A DNA stretch of 64,000 nucleotides from Macrothele yani (GCA_039090855.1 CM077006.1:45455336-45519335), one strand, 5' to 3'. Positions 22,999 through 36,444 are shown, counted from the stretch's first letter. Notes: a model not told the origin generated them from the letters alone. A program made the numbers and translations.

Positions 22999-23537
22999 CT
23001 GTATTTCCCGGCGTCATGGACACTATTTTTTTTTCCTTAAACAAGTTTCGAAAACATACTGTGTGTCCTAGAGACTGAAGGTTATGTTTTCCTTAGGCCT
23101 AGGATAACCCCAGAGGAAGGTAATCTATGTTAAAATGTTTACCGGTAAACCTTATTAATAACAAGACTGCTTTCATCGTGAAATGCCATGGGGAAAACTA
23201 ATTTTTTTTTTTTACTTTGCATCCCTTTTGCTGGGATGCATTTACAATAAACCATCTTATCTATACTACGAGACCAACACAAATTTATAGAGTTCTAGAT
23301 CAAAAGAGCCGCTCTAATGGGGCTTTGCCAAAATGTGTTAACAATCTCAGCTCGCCTGTTCAAAAAGTTTTGCCCACAGTCGTAGCTGAAAAACAGGTGG
23401 TATCTTCTGAAAACAGTGGTCTTTGTATTGCTTTTAATCTTTATGAAAGTGCTAAGACCTTTTTTTTATGTTTGTTCTTTTTTCTCAAAATTTTGCATTT
23501 TAAAATTAGGGTGCATCCTCGATATCGGGAAATATGG
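22999..23537. mobile_element. Small TA-associated inverted-repeat element (C)
   Basis: The left end is CTGTATTTCCCGGCG and the right end, reverse complemented, is CCATATTTCCCGATATCG; TA follows at 23538-23539. At about 540 bp with no transposase it looks like a MITE. It contains the 99-bp segment shared with the foldback loop upstream. The ends resemble, but are distinct from, those of elements A and B. Confidence 0.45.
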
Positions 23538-23539
23538 TA

Positions 23540-24536
23540 TATGCTTCTTGGTCAAGAATGCATCCAAACTTTGAAAAGGTTAAAACTCACATGCATGCAC
23601 AACAAGGAAAGTTTTCAATTTTCCTTCCAATGAGTTATTTAGAAGAACTCTGCTAACAGCAGTCAAGTGAACAAGATCCACCATGTGAACTGTTGCTATT
23701 ATAATCTATCAGTAATACCAAAATTGATGTATAGTCAAAAGATCATACTAGATTTAAATGTTATATGTAATAAAATATATAAACAACCAGACTGAATCTC
23801 TCTCTCTCTCATATTGTTTGATATTAGCAACTGTGTGGTCAAAGACCTCACAGTTGCTAAGCCACAAAATGCCCAACCACATAGTTAAAGACTTCATAGC
23901 AATTGTAATAAGTTGAATCGAAATTTGAATATTTAGTCCTGTCATTCCTTGGCTAATAAACAGCTATGAGGATGTAACTGTCAGCTGATATTTTACTATT
24001 TAATATGAGTGTGTTCATAAATAACACCATTCAATTTTCTTTTCTTAATGAAGTCATTGTGACAAGCATAAAACATAGGAAAAGTAAAAAAGGCAGTGGA
24101 AGCTCTGTCCAAATTACTTTTTTTTCTGTAGAAAGGATGAATCTGACATCTTCCAAAACTAACAGCAAATTACATTTTTCTGTAGCACAGTGGATTAGGA
24201 TCCAAGCGAAAGAAGGAGACACTGTTTTCAAATCAACCCTGGGCTGAGCACTTTTCTCATGGCCAACTTTTCATAGCATTTTCAAGGTCCAGAAATTTGC
24301 AACAGACCGATGCTACATTAAGACAACTCAGTTGCAAGAAAATCTCTTAATCAATGATAAGCAAGACTTACAAAACATTGTTTACTGTAAGGCCTTCCAA
24401 ACTTCCTGATAAAATAATTTTTAACACATTTATAAAAACTGAATAATGAAATTATCATCACCAGCAGTTTAACAAGTAATAAAATGCTTTTTATCAAATT
24501 GGAAACGCATGGAATAATTAATTTCGATATAAATCA
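23540..24536. other. Intron sequence with possible old SINE
   Basis: A CT run lies at about 23799-23810. Around 24180-24250 the string TAGCACAGTGGATTAGG followed by CAAATCAACCCTGG has the layout of tRNA A and B boxes but is too decayed to assign. Confidence 0.3.
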
Positions 24537-24700
24537 AGCTGTTCTTTCCATGTAACATAACCACAGAAATTTTAAAATCCATCGTCTTGGAACGGGAATC
24601 AAACTCGCATCTCCCAATTTGCTCTCAAGTATGCTCCAGGATGATGGATTTTAAAATTTTTGTGGTTATGTTACATGGAAAGAACAGCTGGATTTATGTA
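24537..24700 (-). repeat. SINE family B copy with its 3' end duplicated in inverse
   Basis: The minus strand of about 24540-24655 matches the SINE at 18045-18170, including the B-box-like core GTTTGATTCCC. Arms 24537-24583 and 24643-24689 are near-perfect reverse complements (AGCTGTTCTTTCCATGTAAC on the left), so the end of the SINE is present on both strands around a 59-bp loop. Confidence 0.6.
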
Positions 24701-24897
24701 TACTTTTTATCATTTTTTGTAATCAAAACCTTTATGAGCTTGATTACAAGAAAAATTTTAGTCACAGCTTTTCCCCTTGTGCTTGTCATGTTTTACTGGT
24801 TAGTAAATAATTAGCTGGAAAATATCTACTTCTGTATGAATTTCCAATGATTAATCAGATGTTTAAAATCTTTGAACTAAAAAACACCACTTGATCA

Positions 24898-25440
24898 ATG
24901 GGTCTGCCCTTCACTGACAAGTCTCAATACAGGCTAAACATGGATTCTCAATATGTGTACATTTGGAGAGAGGCTGGAAACCGAAATCTCCACTCTAACA
25001 TTAGGATAACTGACCACTACAATGATGGAGGACTCCTGGTTTGGGCTGGCATAATAATAGATGGACACCCACTGCTGAACATTTCCAGGAGGCACCCTGA
25101 TGCTGCACACTACAGAACTGATATCCTAGTTCCCTATATACAGCTTTTCGGGAGAGCTGTTGGTCTCCAGTTCTTTTTTCATGGATGATAACGCATATCT
25201 ACATAGGGCTCATCTAGTCAATGAATACCTGGAGAGTGAAGGTATTCACAGAATGGAGTGGTCCACAAGATCACCTGATAGAGCATGTCTGGGATGCCCC
25301 AAAAGAACAACTGCAAGCTAGCAACCCCCTCCGAGGACTTGACGTGTCTCGGTGGAGGATTGGCACTTGTTGCTCCGAACTCTCATTCACAGCCGTGTAA
25401 ACAGCATTAGGGGGTCATTGTGCAAGCTGCATTTTGGGTA
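24898..25440 (+). pseudogene. Tc1-like transposase fragment
   Basis: A 96-residue frame holds YRLNMDSQYVYIWREAGNR, GGLLVWAGIIIDG (around the second catalytic region) and RTDILVPYIQLFGRAVG, then shifts frame at FFFHGDNA (the HxDNA catalytic Asp). It continues as HLVNEYLESEGIHRMEW and STRSPD before stops. The DNA-binding N-terminus and the first catalytic Asp region are missing or altered (DKSQYRLN where DESRF is usual). It differs in sequence from the Tc1-like elements at 30-45 kb. Confidence 0.85.
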
Positions 25441-28400
25441 ATCATTAGCCCAAACCTATTAGCCCCTCAAAATCCACACCACCTGCTGCATCACTTTTGG
25501 AATGTCATGTGCATGCTTCCTCCTCATGCAGTGATGGCATTCCTTTTCTGTTGTGAATTGCTGCTGTGTAACTTCCTGGATTAACATTTTTATATTGGTG
25601 CTGCATAACTTCTGTTTTGGGTATAAATTCTTATTAAAATTCTAAGAGCATGTGGATGGATTTAATATCTCATTTCAATATTATCTTGTGCTAGCAGGTG
25701 AGTACTGTTAATGGTTTATCAGATGCGGTGGAGTTTTTTTTCATTGTTTCTAAATACTTAGTATTCTTTTCAGAAAGTATTTTCTTTAATTTTTTCCTCT
25801 GTATTTTTTCATATGGAGTTATGATGAAAAAAGTTTTGGTAATGTGTGTAATTAATATTTAAATTTATGCAAATATCAAAATTGAGGAAAATATTGAATT
25901 TTGGTGAAAATTAAAATTTGGGAGATGAGTGGATGCATTTTGAAACAAAAAGTAATTTCAATCTAGTTAATGCCATGATAAATAAAAATAAAATGCAACA
26001 ATGATATAATAAATCCCAAAAGTTATTATTATGGGTTTGCGTTGTCTGCTATTTGCTGAGTTGAAACACCTGCAACTGCAAAAGAGGTAATTATTGTTTG
26101 CAGGTGTACCAAATGTGTAATACCGAAATTTCAATGGTATACAATGTACATGTGTAATAGCTTTTGTAGGCGGTGAAGATCAATTTTAGTGGTTAGGACT
26201 AAATGCATTAGTTAAATAAAACTCCAGGATTCAAATCAGCCCTTGGTCAAGGCAATGGTGAATGCGATGAGACCGTGAGGAGAAATTCAACTGAGTCATC
26301 TAATTCTTCACTGCACAAGGTTTGGGTTTTAGAAAGGCCACTTGGCCTGTATTTATTTTGTAAAACTTAACCAAAAAGTAAACAATTAGTTGTCTCTTGA
26401 ATCAAAAATCAGATTTATACATTGCCAAAATTTCCAAACCTGGCCACGGGGCCCAATCAAAATTAATCATAGGACAAGCAGCTTATGTGCTTTCAAAGAA
26501 ACAAAATTTGTACATACAAAATGGAATGTTTACTAACAAGAGGTCACACTTAACCTTTTAAAGGATCATAGCAGGCCTAAAGCAACACACATTTTAAAAA
26601 TTCACAGATTATATAGCACTATTTGGATTGTATCTCAAAGCATGCATATAGGATTAAACATGGTGAGTAATATCTGTTGTTGAAGTGAAGTCTCTCTCTC
26701 TCTCTCTTCTCTCATCTCAGTTATGAATTTATAGCACAATATGTGAACAAGACAAATTTCATTTACCTTTTCGAACAACCCCCTCAAACAAGATTCCTTA
26801 TCACCTGTTAATTTTAGATATATTACAACCACTGAGCAAAAATTTACAAATAATCAAGAGTTATATTACTAGACGGTTCTACACTCCTAGGAAAATTTGC
26901 CTTACAATTAAATATACTCAACATTCTAGCATTACTTGATACTGAATCAACTCTAAACACCATACTCAATTATCTCAAAAGTTATCATTACTCTACAATG
27001 CTGACAAATAATCTTAAAGTTCACACCATCATCTGGAAAATCAAATATTTCACTAACACCAACTTGCACCGAGTACTCAATATCTTACTATGTAAATAAA
27101 AGGCAAACACTAATTCCCAACACTCCTGACTTAAATTCATACTTATAGGCACTCCTACTGTTCTTCATAATTTAAAATTACACAACTAATTCTGACAAGC
27201 AATTTATAAACAAATTAATATAAATTCCCAAAATTACACCATGTAAGTTTTTACCAATTTTAACAACCCATGTAGTAAACCACTGAGGTACCAGCTAGGC
27301 AAAACATCTCAGTTTATCAAACTCACTTTCTTCGAAAACAAAATTTACATCTTGAAGAAACTATCAATCAGCCTAAAGGAGAGAAATTGGGTCTTGAAGC
27401 CAATTCAAGCCTATACATCAAAATGGTGGAAAACTGTGGCTTATCATCCTGTACTGTTTACTTTGTGAACACCTTGGGAACTTTACACCTGAACTCACCC
27501 CGCACGGAAGAACCACCTAGGAACTACCCGGCATACAGGGGTAAGGGTTGGAGAGCACTTTTTCCTTGAAATGGCCCCCCAACTCAAAGCTTGCACTATA
27601 ATCGCATCCTGTGGATCTCTCTACTCAGGCACTTCGTCCTGAAAACAATTCCCCAAATTGTCTCAGAATCACCTTTTCCTCAAGAGTATCACACATCCAG
27701 AGCATGCAAGAACACCAGTTCCAAGAAACAAAACATGTAGAAACACCATTATCTCGTTGTACCTATATCTACTAGAAAACACATCAACATCCCTATCTCT
27801 GAAAACACCCATCAAAGAATCCAAACAGTTAATCAGACATTATTCCGCTACAATATACATATGCCTCCTAGTCCGTATGCATGCCCTTTTTTTTTATATC
27901 CTCCCCTCACGAAAATCTGTTTTCACCTATATGGGCTGATATTGTGAACTAGCCCACAATACTACAGAATGTTACAGAACAATTTTACACCCATTATTTG
28001 CCAAACTCAAAGTATTACAATAACCTGACCCTAAGAACTAAAATTTACTACATGCCACTTACCCTATGTTTATCACTACCAAATGCAATTTATATATATT
28101 AAAAATTAATAATTACAAAAAGAGTTAAATTTCAGTAATAATAATACTAACTGGTTTGAGGGGTTGCTCTTTCATGATAAAAACGCACAAAATAGACACT
28201 GCATTCATTTGCTAATTAATTTAGAACTTGAAGGGGGTAAAAAACAGTTTGAAAGAGTGTTCCACTCCTTGGGTTTACAACCAGAATCATTTTATCGCCA
28301 ATTCCTTACTGCTATCCTATACATCAACATTGAAGAACTCCCATGAAACTTTTACACACAAAAAAAGAATTCACTTGAAACTAGGTATTTAACGTAAATT

Positions 28401-29890
28401 AATACTTTTCAACTGCAATTCGAATAACTGTTTCTTCCCTGCCACCTTCCACAGACATCAGATTAAATTTTGAAGTGCTTAAAAATCATTTCCCATTTGG
28501 CACGGGGGAAAAAAATTTCATGATGGCTTACCTCGGCCTCACGGCGAGGGAAAAAAAAAATCTTGAGGTGCACTCTTTATCACCACTTTCAAGGCAGTGT
28601 GGCACTAAAATGCCAGGTTGTTTTCAACCGTCACCAACTGTCTCTAGGGACCCGTGGAGAATCAGGAGAGTGGTTTCCGGCTCCTGGAGTATTAACCATC
28701 CTCTAGGAGGCGAAGATAAGAATTCTCCTTCATTTTTATTCTCTGGACAGCTACAACAATGGGTCATTTCCGGAACTGTTCATCATCACCAGGCTTCTAG
28801 TAATGCCCATGTTCCTGGGGGAACTTACTAGAGTCCCTGGTAAATGTACATGGCAAAAAAAAAAATCCTCTCTCTCTTAGACCTGCTCGAGAGATTAAGT
28901 TTAGCAACTGGATAGGGCTCCTCCCCAATGTCATGGATATTTCTTCTTTTTCCACTGAAGCCTGGGCTTAGCCCATCTTTAAAAGATGAAGGTGGCTGCC
29001 AAAACAAATTTTTTATTTCCATTATCTGTGTGCAGGTTGGCACTTGGAATGGGGTTTGATTCTTCCAAGACATCGACCATCTCACTGCTCCTATGCTGGC
29101 CTTCAACCTTATTAATGCCATCGTCACTTTGGTTGTATTGTAATGAGTCAGTGAACATTTCATTTCCGATACTGGAAAAAAAAACAAATCATGTTGGTCG
29201 TTCATGGCTTGCAAATCCGCGTACGTCTCCACGTCCCGAGAACAAATTTCCACGATCAGCGCCGCCATTCTTACGGCCAGCCAAGCCCAGCTTGGGCGGG
29301 CTCCCTTATGGGACCTTGTTCTGTTAGAACTTCATTGCTTGCCCGCCAAAAGAGAAGAGCACCTTTTTTCCCTCGGAAAACCAGGGCTGACCTCTCCAGG
29401 CCCACACTCATTGGCTAACTCCCTGGATAGCAACAGAAAATCTTCACAAAACCGCAAGGTCACAGACCCCTTGCACAAGCAGTGATACATACCACATGAC
29501 CTCTAATGAGCTTTTCTCTCCCGCTCAAACACGTAATCTCTGGGCAAGGGACGCTGTACATCCTGCATGCCTACTGATCTATAGCTTGATGCCTGCCTTA
29601 TCTTCGCATTTCTGAGCCCCAAGCAAGCAGAAATGCTGCACTTTCACTGAGTCTTAACAAATGTTGTAAAAATGGTGAACTGAGAGAGATTTTTGTCTTC
29701 TGTACTATTATACAAAATTGATCAGGTTCCATCAGAATGTAAAAAAAAATCCTCGACAGTACAGAGTCATAAGACCATCAGCCTTTTAATAATAATGTGC
29801 ACTTTTGCTACCTATGTTTGAGGCATTACATTGTGTGTTTGGCAGTCTTCTATAGTTCGTAATTTCTCAGGTAGCAGGATCATATACAAA
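25441..29890. other. Large unassigned intron block
   Basis: No recognisable protein was seen in 4.4 kb. From about 26300 to 28450 the top strand is A- and C-rich, and 28480-29650 is more GC-rich, which suggests one or more old unrecognised elements. Frames such as 28475-28831 and 28828-29268 overlap on opposite strands and match nothing I know. A CT run lies at 26693-26706. Confidence 0.35.
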
Positions 29891-29904
29891 AAAATTAACA
29901 AATT

Positions 29905-30110
29905 TCGTGGGGGGGGGGCTGACAAAAAAAATGGAAGTTTTTGATATCCACCAAAACAAAATAAAAGTTAATGAAAATAGAAAAAAAAATTAAAGCATTT
30001 TTTTCTAATGTAAGTCACATTTTAACCCAAAACATTAGAAAATGAAACACTTTAGGGAGGGCAAAGGCCCCCTTGGCATGCCCTCTAAATATGCTTCTGC
30101 TTTGTGTGTT
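29905..30110. repeat. Dispersed repeat, copy 2
   Basis: This matches 19765-19945 in the same orientation, including CAAAATAAAAGTTAATGAAAA and a GAAACACTTT...CCCTCTAAATAT end. Confidence 0.65.
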
Positions 30111-30369
30111 TTAGTTCTAATGCTTTATCTGTTTTTGGCTCTTGAAACATTTTATTTTCTGTCTGGAATTTTAGTTACGCCGTATTGATCTGTAAACTTT
30201 ATCAAGGAGTTTAAAGTGTAATTACCCTCTCTTAAGTTTTCTCCAATTTGCTGATAATGTTTATCATTTTCAAATGTGTGTGCTTTTTCTTTTTGGTGTT
30301 TCATTCATTGTAGTTCATCATCTCTGTACTTACATGCTGTCCTGGTGTTTTATTTATTGTAGTTTTATA

Positions 30370-31579
30370 CAGGTCAAGTCACATTATTATGACCACCAGC
30401 TAATATCCAGAGTAACCGCCGTGTGCAGCATGAACAGCTGTTAAATGGGCTGGGAGTGTCAATAAGGTGCTGGAAGGTGTTCACAGGTATATGGAGCCGT
30501 GCTGACTGCAGTGCATCTGACAGCTGCTGGAGGGTGCGTGGTGGAGGATCCATAGAGTGAACAACATGATTGAGGTGGTCCCACAGATGCTCAATTGGGT
30601 TTAAGTCTGGGGAATTAGGGGGCCAGGGAAGTATTTTAAAGTCTTCATCATGCTCTTCCAACCACTCTTGGACGTTTCTAGCTGTGTGACACGTCGTATT
30701 GTCATGCTGAAAGATCTCATCCGCCCCAGGGAAGACAATCAGCATGTGTGGGTGTACGTGGTCTGCAAGGATGGATTTATAACGAATTTGGTCCATAGTG
30801 CCTTTCACAGGTATGAGTGGACCCAGGGAATGCCACAAAGACATTCCCCAGACCATAACGCTTCCCCCACCAGCTTGTGTTCTTCCAGCAATGGTTGAAG
30901 AGTGTTTATTCTCCGATGTTCCTCACCTTATACAGCAACGCCCATTCGTTCAATGAAGCAGAAAACGTGACTCATCGGAGAAGGCAATCCTTTGCCAATC
31001 AGCAGAGGTCCAATACTGCCGTGCAAATGTAAGCCTTTTCTGTCGATGCGCCTTCGTTAGCATAGGTGCAGTGACCGTCCGTCTGAATCGGAACCCCATA
31101 CACAGCAGCGTTCACCGAACTGTCATTTTAGGCACACTTCCGGTAGCTCCCTGGTTCATTTGGCCAGTGAGTTGCTTTACTGTAGCGTGTCGATCGGCCC
31201 TCATGCACCTTCGAAGCTGACGTTCACCTCTCATATCAATGGCATGTGGTGCTCCACAGTTTCCATATCGTTTATTTGCAATGGTGCCATTTCTCCAATC
31301 ACGATTCACTCTAACTACAGCAGCATGCGAACAGTTCACAAACTGCGCTGTTTCAGAAATACTGCCACCCTTGGCCCAAAAGCTGATAATTATCCCTTTT
31401 TGCAAATCTGATAAATTGCCACTTGTATCCATGACAGCAACGAGTGATATGTTTTCAGAATGCCTACAGCACACCTTATATACCCTCCAAGCCAGCTCAT
31501 GACACATGCCTTCTTTCATGGGCTATGCGCTATTGACATCAAAAGTAGGAAGTGGTCATAATAAAGTGACTCCACTGTG
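30370..31579 (-). mobile_element. Tc1-like element, complete ends, dead transposase
   Basis: A 1.21-kb element lies between TA dinucleotides (30368-30369 and 31580-31581). The ends are CAGGTCAAGTCACATTATTA and, on the other strand, CACAGTGGAGTCACTTTATT, both leading into ATGACCAC. The minus-strand transposase starts at about 31432 (MDTSGNLSDLQKGIIISFWA, a paired helix-turn-helix). It includes RQLRRCMRADRHATVKQL, MVWGMSLWHSLGPLIPV, QHDNTTCHTA (catalytic Asp) and SPDLNPIEHLWDHLN (last acidic site). Stops or shifts between 30856 and 31112 inactivate it. Its ends resemble those of the element at 33994-45810. Confidence 0.88.
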
Positions 31580-31581
31580 TA

Positions 31582-32112
31582 TTTGCAAAAGAAAAAAAGA
31601 TACAACAAATTTTGAAACATTGTATTTTCAAAGCAGCATTTTTAAATATAAATACTACTCAGTACTGATGTGTAGTTTTCTTTCAGGCATTTTTTTACTG
31701 AGTGAAACAAGGTTCAATAGAGCTGTTTTTTAAAATGAACTTCATTACTTACTAGGAGTTCTGTTAATACTGAATTTTTCTCAAATTTTTTTTCATTGTC
31801 TTTTCAAACCCATTTCCTCAGAATCTTGTATACCGTTGTTGTATTCCTGGAAATCAGAAAAAAAGTGACATTCATTTTCAGTATAAGCACTAGTAAAGTG
31901 TGAATACATAGTTGTTTGACTTCCTTGAATAGTATTCAGGTGTAATATATTGTCAAAATCATTTTACAAAAATTATATGCATTACTGCATAAGTGAAATG
32001 TTCTGCCCTTCTTACAAGTATCCTGGTAATATATTACCGTGAAATTTTTAAGTGTTAGATTCTTGCTATATTGTAGACTTTTTGTTAATCATGCTTTGTT
32101 GTATGATTTCAG
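31582..32112. other. Intron sequence before dynein exon
   Basis: AT-rich intron DNA. The acceptor TGATTTCAG immediately precedes the exon at 32113. Confidence 0.5.
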
Positions 32113-32339
32113 CTCTTGAAAGATGGGTAAGTACAGACTTCCGTCTTCCTCCAACTGTGTGGCTTGGTGGTTTGTTCAGTCCGAAGTCTTTTCTAACAGC
32201 TGTTATACAAACCTCAGGACGTAAATATGATCTTCCACTGGACAAACTGTCTTTGCATTGTGATGTCACAAAAAAATGTCCTGATGAGTTTTTAGTATCA
32301 CCTCGTGAAGGAGCTTACATCTCTGGAGTTTATATGGAG
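32113..32339 (+). CDS. Axonemal dynein heavy chain, C-terminal domain exon
   Basis: This is a 227-nt exon. Its first two bases complete an alanine codon with the previous exon, and it ends in phase 0 before GTTAGT. It encodes LERWVSTDFRLPPTVWLGG, FSPKSFLTAVIQTSGRK, LPLDKLSLHCDVTKK and SPREGAYISGVYME. These align with the dynein heavy chain C-terminal domain, where VWLAGFFNPQSFLTA and PPREGAYVHGLFMEGA are typical. The next exon begins with GARWD exactly as expected, although 19.9 kb away. Confidence 0.95.
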
Positions 32340-32556
32340 GTTAGTATGACTTTTCTTTTTCTTCAGAGTAGTCTATTCTTCCTTGGCATAAGATGATAAG
32401 CTATGTTTCAGAATCAAGTAGACCAAAAAATTTAATTTGAAACTATTGTCACCTCAGGCTGTGCCTTCAAAGCTATTTTTAAATTTGGGTTTTTGTTAAA
32501 ATGAAGTCAATGACCATTTAAAAATTAGATGTTTTTTAAGAAGAAGAACAGAAATA

Positions 32557-33835
32557 TGCTGTCTCAAATATAAAGACTTACTACATGTAGTTATGAGCAC
32601 CTCCAGTATGAACAGTGGAGCCGTTGTTCTGAATAACACTGAAAACCCAATTGGGCATGCTGTCCACCAAGTGATGTAAGTGTTCCGGACGAAGTGCGTA
32701 CCAGCTTCGTTCAATCTGCCCTTTCAATGCTGCCACACTTGAGGACTGCCATCCATTCACATACACATCATGAGCTAAGACACCCCAGAGGTTATCGATA
32801 GGGTTCAGATATGGACTGAGTGCTGGCCAATCCATTACGGTCACATGATGAGTGTTAATGCAGACCGATGGAACACATAATCAACCCCCACTAGAGTTTC
32901 GGCAAACAGTAGAAGGTGGTTGTTGAGTATGTCCTGATACATTTTGGAGTTTTGCCTGCCTTGCAGGAAAGCGATATCCATTGTCCCATTGAACGCAAAA
33001 GCTCCCCAGACCATCACAGATCTCCCTCCTTTCTGCCTGCTGAAGAAGGTGCATGGCTCATGTTGTAAATCATGCCAATAGCAGTTCCAACCGTAAGTGC
33101 CATCCAGTGTATGTGGCTGCTAGCCCATAACAATCTAGCTTCCTTGTGGCGCCGCATGATATGTGGCAGATGGCGCATTTTATGGAGCACAATGTTGCTA
33201 CTTTCCTTGATTCGTTGATGAACTGTGTCATTTGAGACGGTGACACTAACAGTCCGAGAAACTTGACGTAGTGATAACCTTTGGGATGAAACTAAATGCA
33301 TGATGGCACGACCATCTCGTTTGGTTGTTATTCTAGCTCTTCCATGCCGTTTTCTGGCTTGTAGGCACACCGCATTTTGATAAAGTCTTATTAATGCCTG
33401 CCCTCCTCCCCATGGCTTTACAAATTTTCACTATACAGGCAATCCATTTGCTCTCAGTCTGCAAATCTTTTGAACCTCCTCACCAGAAAATTGACTGTTG
33501 CGTGGCATTTTGGCAAGTGAATAACTGACGGCAGGTCCGCTGTGTTTTGTAGGCTGGACTGAATTGTGGCACATGCACGTGCATACAACATGCTAATTTG
33601 TACGTCTCATTTGCATGTGGTGTTACTTTACATAGTTGTCCTTATATTTATGAGACACCTAAAATTACACTATTTCACTTTGTGGTGTTCTTTTCACACA
33701 ATCTGGTCATCTCGACGGATCGAAACTTTTTTTGTAGGGTTTATGTCTGTCCAGGTACCACTTCAGCTTCTTACCTACATTCGCATTGCATTGATGGCGC
33801 AAATTGGACTGTCTCTATATTTATGCGACGCACCT
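32557..33835 (-). mobile_element. Tc1/mariner-like element of a different family, dead
   Basis: The ends are imperfect inverted repeats: GTCTCAAATATAAAGAC on the left, and GTCGCATAAATATAGAGAC read from the right, next to TA. The minus-strand transposase starts near 33507 with MPRNSQFSGEEVQKICRL. It includes KRHGRARITTKRDGRAI and KEGDLMVWGAFAFNG, then ALSPYLNPIDNLWGVLAHDV near the C-terminus. Stops and a frameshift split it into at least three pieces. It lies directly after the dynein exon at the start of the giant intron. Confidence 0.75.
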
Positions 33836-34815
33836 TAGCATATACAGGGTTCCCACTCTTTTTCTCCCATAAAAAATAAGGACTTTTAAGCACCTATTGA
33901 AAAATTTTTAAGGACCTTGGCAATTCCACGCGCACTAGCTTTATAAACATATAGAAGATAATGTATGTAAATACATTTTCTTCTATATGTATACACTGAG
34001 TGGCCACTTTATTATGACCACCTGACAGTTTTAAGCAAATGAGCTATGGCTGCACGCTGTTGCCGCCAGAGGGCGAGGCTAGTATAAAAAGGGAAAGCTT
34101 AGTGCTTGCGACAGTAGTAGAAGTGATTTTGGGGTGACGAGATGGGTAAAAAATGCGATTTGACGGACTTTCAACCTGGGATGATTGTAGGAGTGATGGA
34201 GCGAGTATCACCGAAACCGCCACATTCGTGAAATGTTCCAGAGCAGCTGTAGTTAAAGTGTTTAAAGACTAGACTGTCAGCCAAAAAACTGGGTCTCTAC
34301 GTGCAACGTGTGGTTGTCATCGACTAGTGACTGCTCGGGAGGAACGGAGAGTGTCCAGACTGGTAACAGACAACAGAAGAGCAACAGTGCAGCAAATTAC
34401 AGACCATCTTAATCAAGGATCCCCTCAATTTACCTCTGCACACATTGTTTGCCGTACACTGCATCGGATGGGATATGGCAGCCGAAGGCCTGTGGGTGAT
34501 TCCATGCCAAATCAACCAGTCACTCAACCTGACCATTTCAGATTTCAACGAAAGCTTCAGGGATCATTCTCCTTAGTGATATAAATGAGAATATATTTTT
34601 AAAATTTTTTTATCTCACTGGGTTTTCATGTAATTATTTTTTTTAATTTTGAAAAATCGTCGTTTTTTGGCTTGCATAAACTTTTTTAATCTTGAATTTC
34701 TCAAGTTCTATAACGCCTAGAGAGTTGTTTGACCCCTCATTTTAAAGAGAATTTCATAAGTTTGACTATGCTCGGTGAAAAAAAAATGTATGTTTTTTTG
34801 TAATCATCATCATTG

Positions 34816-36444
34816 TCAACCATTATCAATCCACTGCTGGACGAAGGTCTCCCCAAGTTTCCTCCACAACGGTCTGTCTTGTGCCAGTCTCCTCCATGTC
34901 ACTCCCGCATACTTTCCAATTTCATCCACCCATCTTCCATGTGGTCTTCTTCTGGGTCTTTTCCTGTCCCTTGGAATCCAATCTAAAATTTCGGCTGTCC
35001 ATCGATGGTCTGTCCTTCTGGCAGTATGTCCAGCCCATTGCCATTTCAGGGATTTAACTCTGATCATGATGTCTTCCACTCTTGTCATTTTTCGGATCCA
35101 CGTGTTCCTCTTCTTATCTCTCCTGGTTACACCAAGCATGCACCTCTCCATGCTGCTTTGAGTTGTCTGCAGCCTTTGTATGTCTCTTTTAGCTAAGGTC
35201 CACGTCTCTGCACCATACGTAAGCACTGGAAGGATGCATTGATCAAACACTTTTCTTTTAAGACATAATGGCGTATTGCTCTTGAAAATTATGCTGTTTC
35301 TTCCAAAAGCTCTCCAGGCAAGTTTTGTACGCCGATTAATTTCTTCATCAATGTGACCCTCACTTGATATCTGCTGTCCAAGATAAACGTACGTGTCTGT
35401 TATCTCCAGCTTTTTTCCATCAATCGATAAATCTTCATTTCTTGTAAAAGCATTGTACATCACTTTTGTCTTCTGAAAGTTCATTTTTAATCCCACTTCT
35501 TTACTCTTGTCAGCAAGTTCCTGGATCATACTCTGCAGCTCTGATGGGGTAGTTGCAAAAATGACTACATCATCAGCAAAACGAAGGTGGGTTAGATAAT
35601 CTCCATTAATCTTTATCCCCTTGTTTTCCCAGCTCAGCGACTGAAAAACACCCTCCAATGTGGCATTAAAGAGCTTCGGAGATATGGTGTCACCTTGTCT
35701 CACTCCCTTTCCAATTTTTATGTGTGTTGTATTTTCAAACAGCCGAATCTTTGCACTTGCATTTTCATAGATGTTATTAATAATATTAATGTATGCATCT
35801 TCAATACCGCAGGATTTCAGAGCCATTGCAACTGCTGATGGTTTCACCGAATCAAAGGCTTTTTCATAATCGATAAAAGCCATGCACAATGGAAGTTCAA
35901 ATTCCCTCGCTCTTTCAATTAGTTCTCTCAGTACGTGGATATGATCTATTGTGCTGTAGCCACTCCTGAATCCAGCTTGTTCTCTCGGTTGAGCCATGTC
36001 CAGTGTCACCTTCAAGCGGTGTGAAAGAACTTTAGTGAAGATTTTATAAACCACTGATAGGAGGCTGATAGGTCTGTAGAACCCGAGATCCTCAATGTCA
36101 CCTTTTTTATGTAGCAGGATCATTGTAGCAGTGTTCTAATCCTCAGGAATCTTCCCTTCATTAAGGCATCGAGTGAAAATTTGGGCGAGTACTGTTTCGA
36201 TTTCTCCACTTGCTTCTTGTATGATGTCTACAGTAATTCCATCTTCTCCTGGAGCTTTTCCCCGCTTCATGTTCTTGATTGCATGTGCAACTTCTGCTGG
36301 AAGAACTCTGGTACTGGTACCTTTCATGATGTCTGGAGTACACGTATCATCCCTTTCATATAATTTGGAGTAGAAATCTTTCACTCTTGTCAAAATTTCG
36401 CCTCTATTTCTTGTTACAGAACCATCTTCTTTTCTCAGTGCCAT
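34816..36444 (-). pseudogene. RTE reverse transcriptase, copy 3, with one nonsense change
   Basis: Two same-family frames, 36136-36444 and 34816-36123, are separated by TAG where copy 1 has TGG (the PEDWNNAT segment). Motifs A (AFIDYEKAFDSV), B (GVRQGDTISP) and C (RFADDVVIFA) are all intact. The C-terminus with TYGAETWTLAKRDIQRL, QWAGHTARRTD and a basic RDRKRPRRRPHGRW stretch is complete, ending WIDNG at 34816. It shows the full C-terminus that copy 1 loses at the window edge. Confidence 0.88.

Noticed and set aside
28475..29485. Overlapping frames on both strands in a GC-richer block
   Set aside because: No recognisable domain, no splice structure, and strands overlap; listed only as unassigned sequence.
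26640..29650. Possible LTR retrotransposon
   Set aside because: No matching direct terminal repeats, primer-binding site, protease, polymerase or integrase segment could be found by eye.
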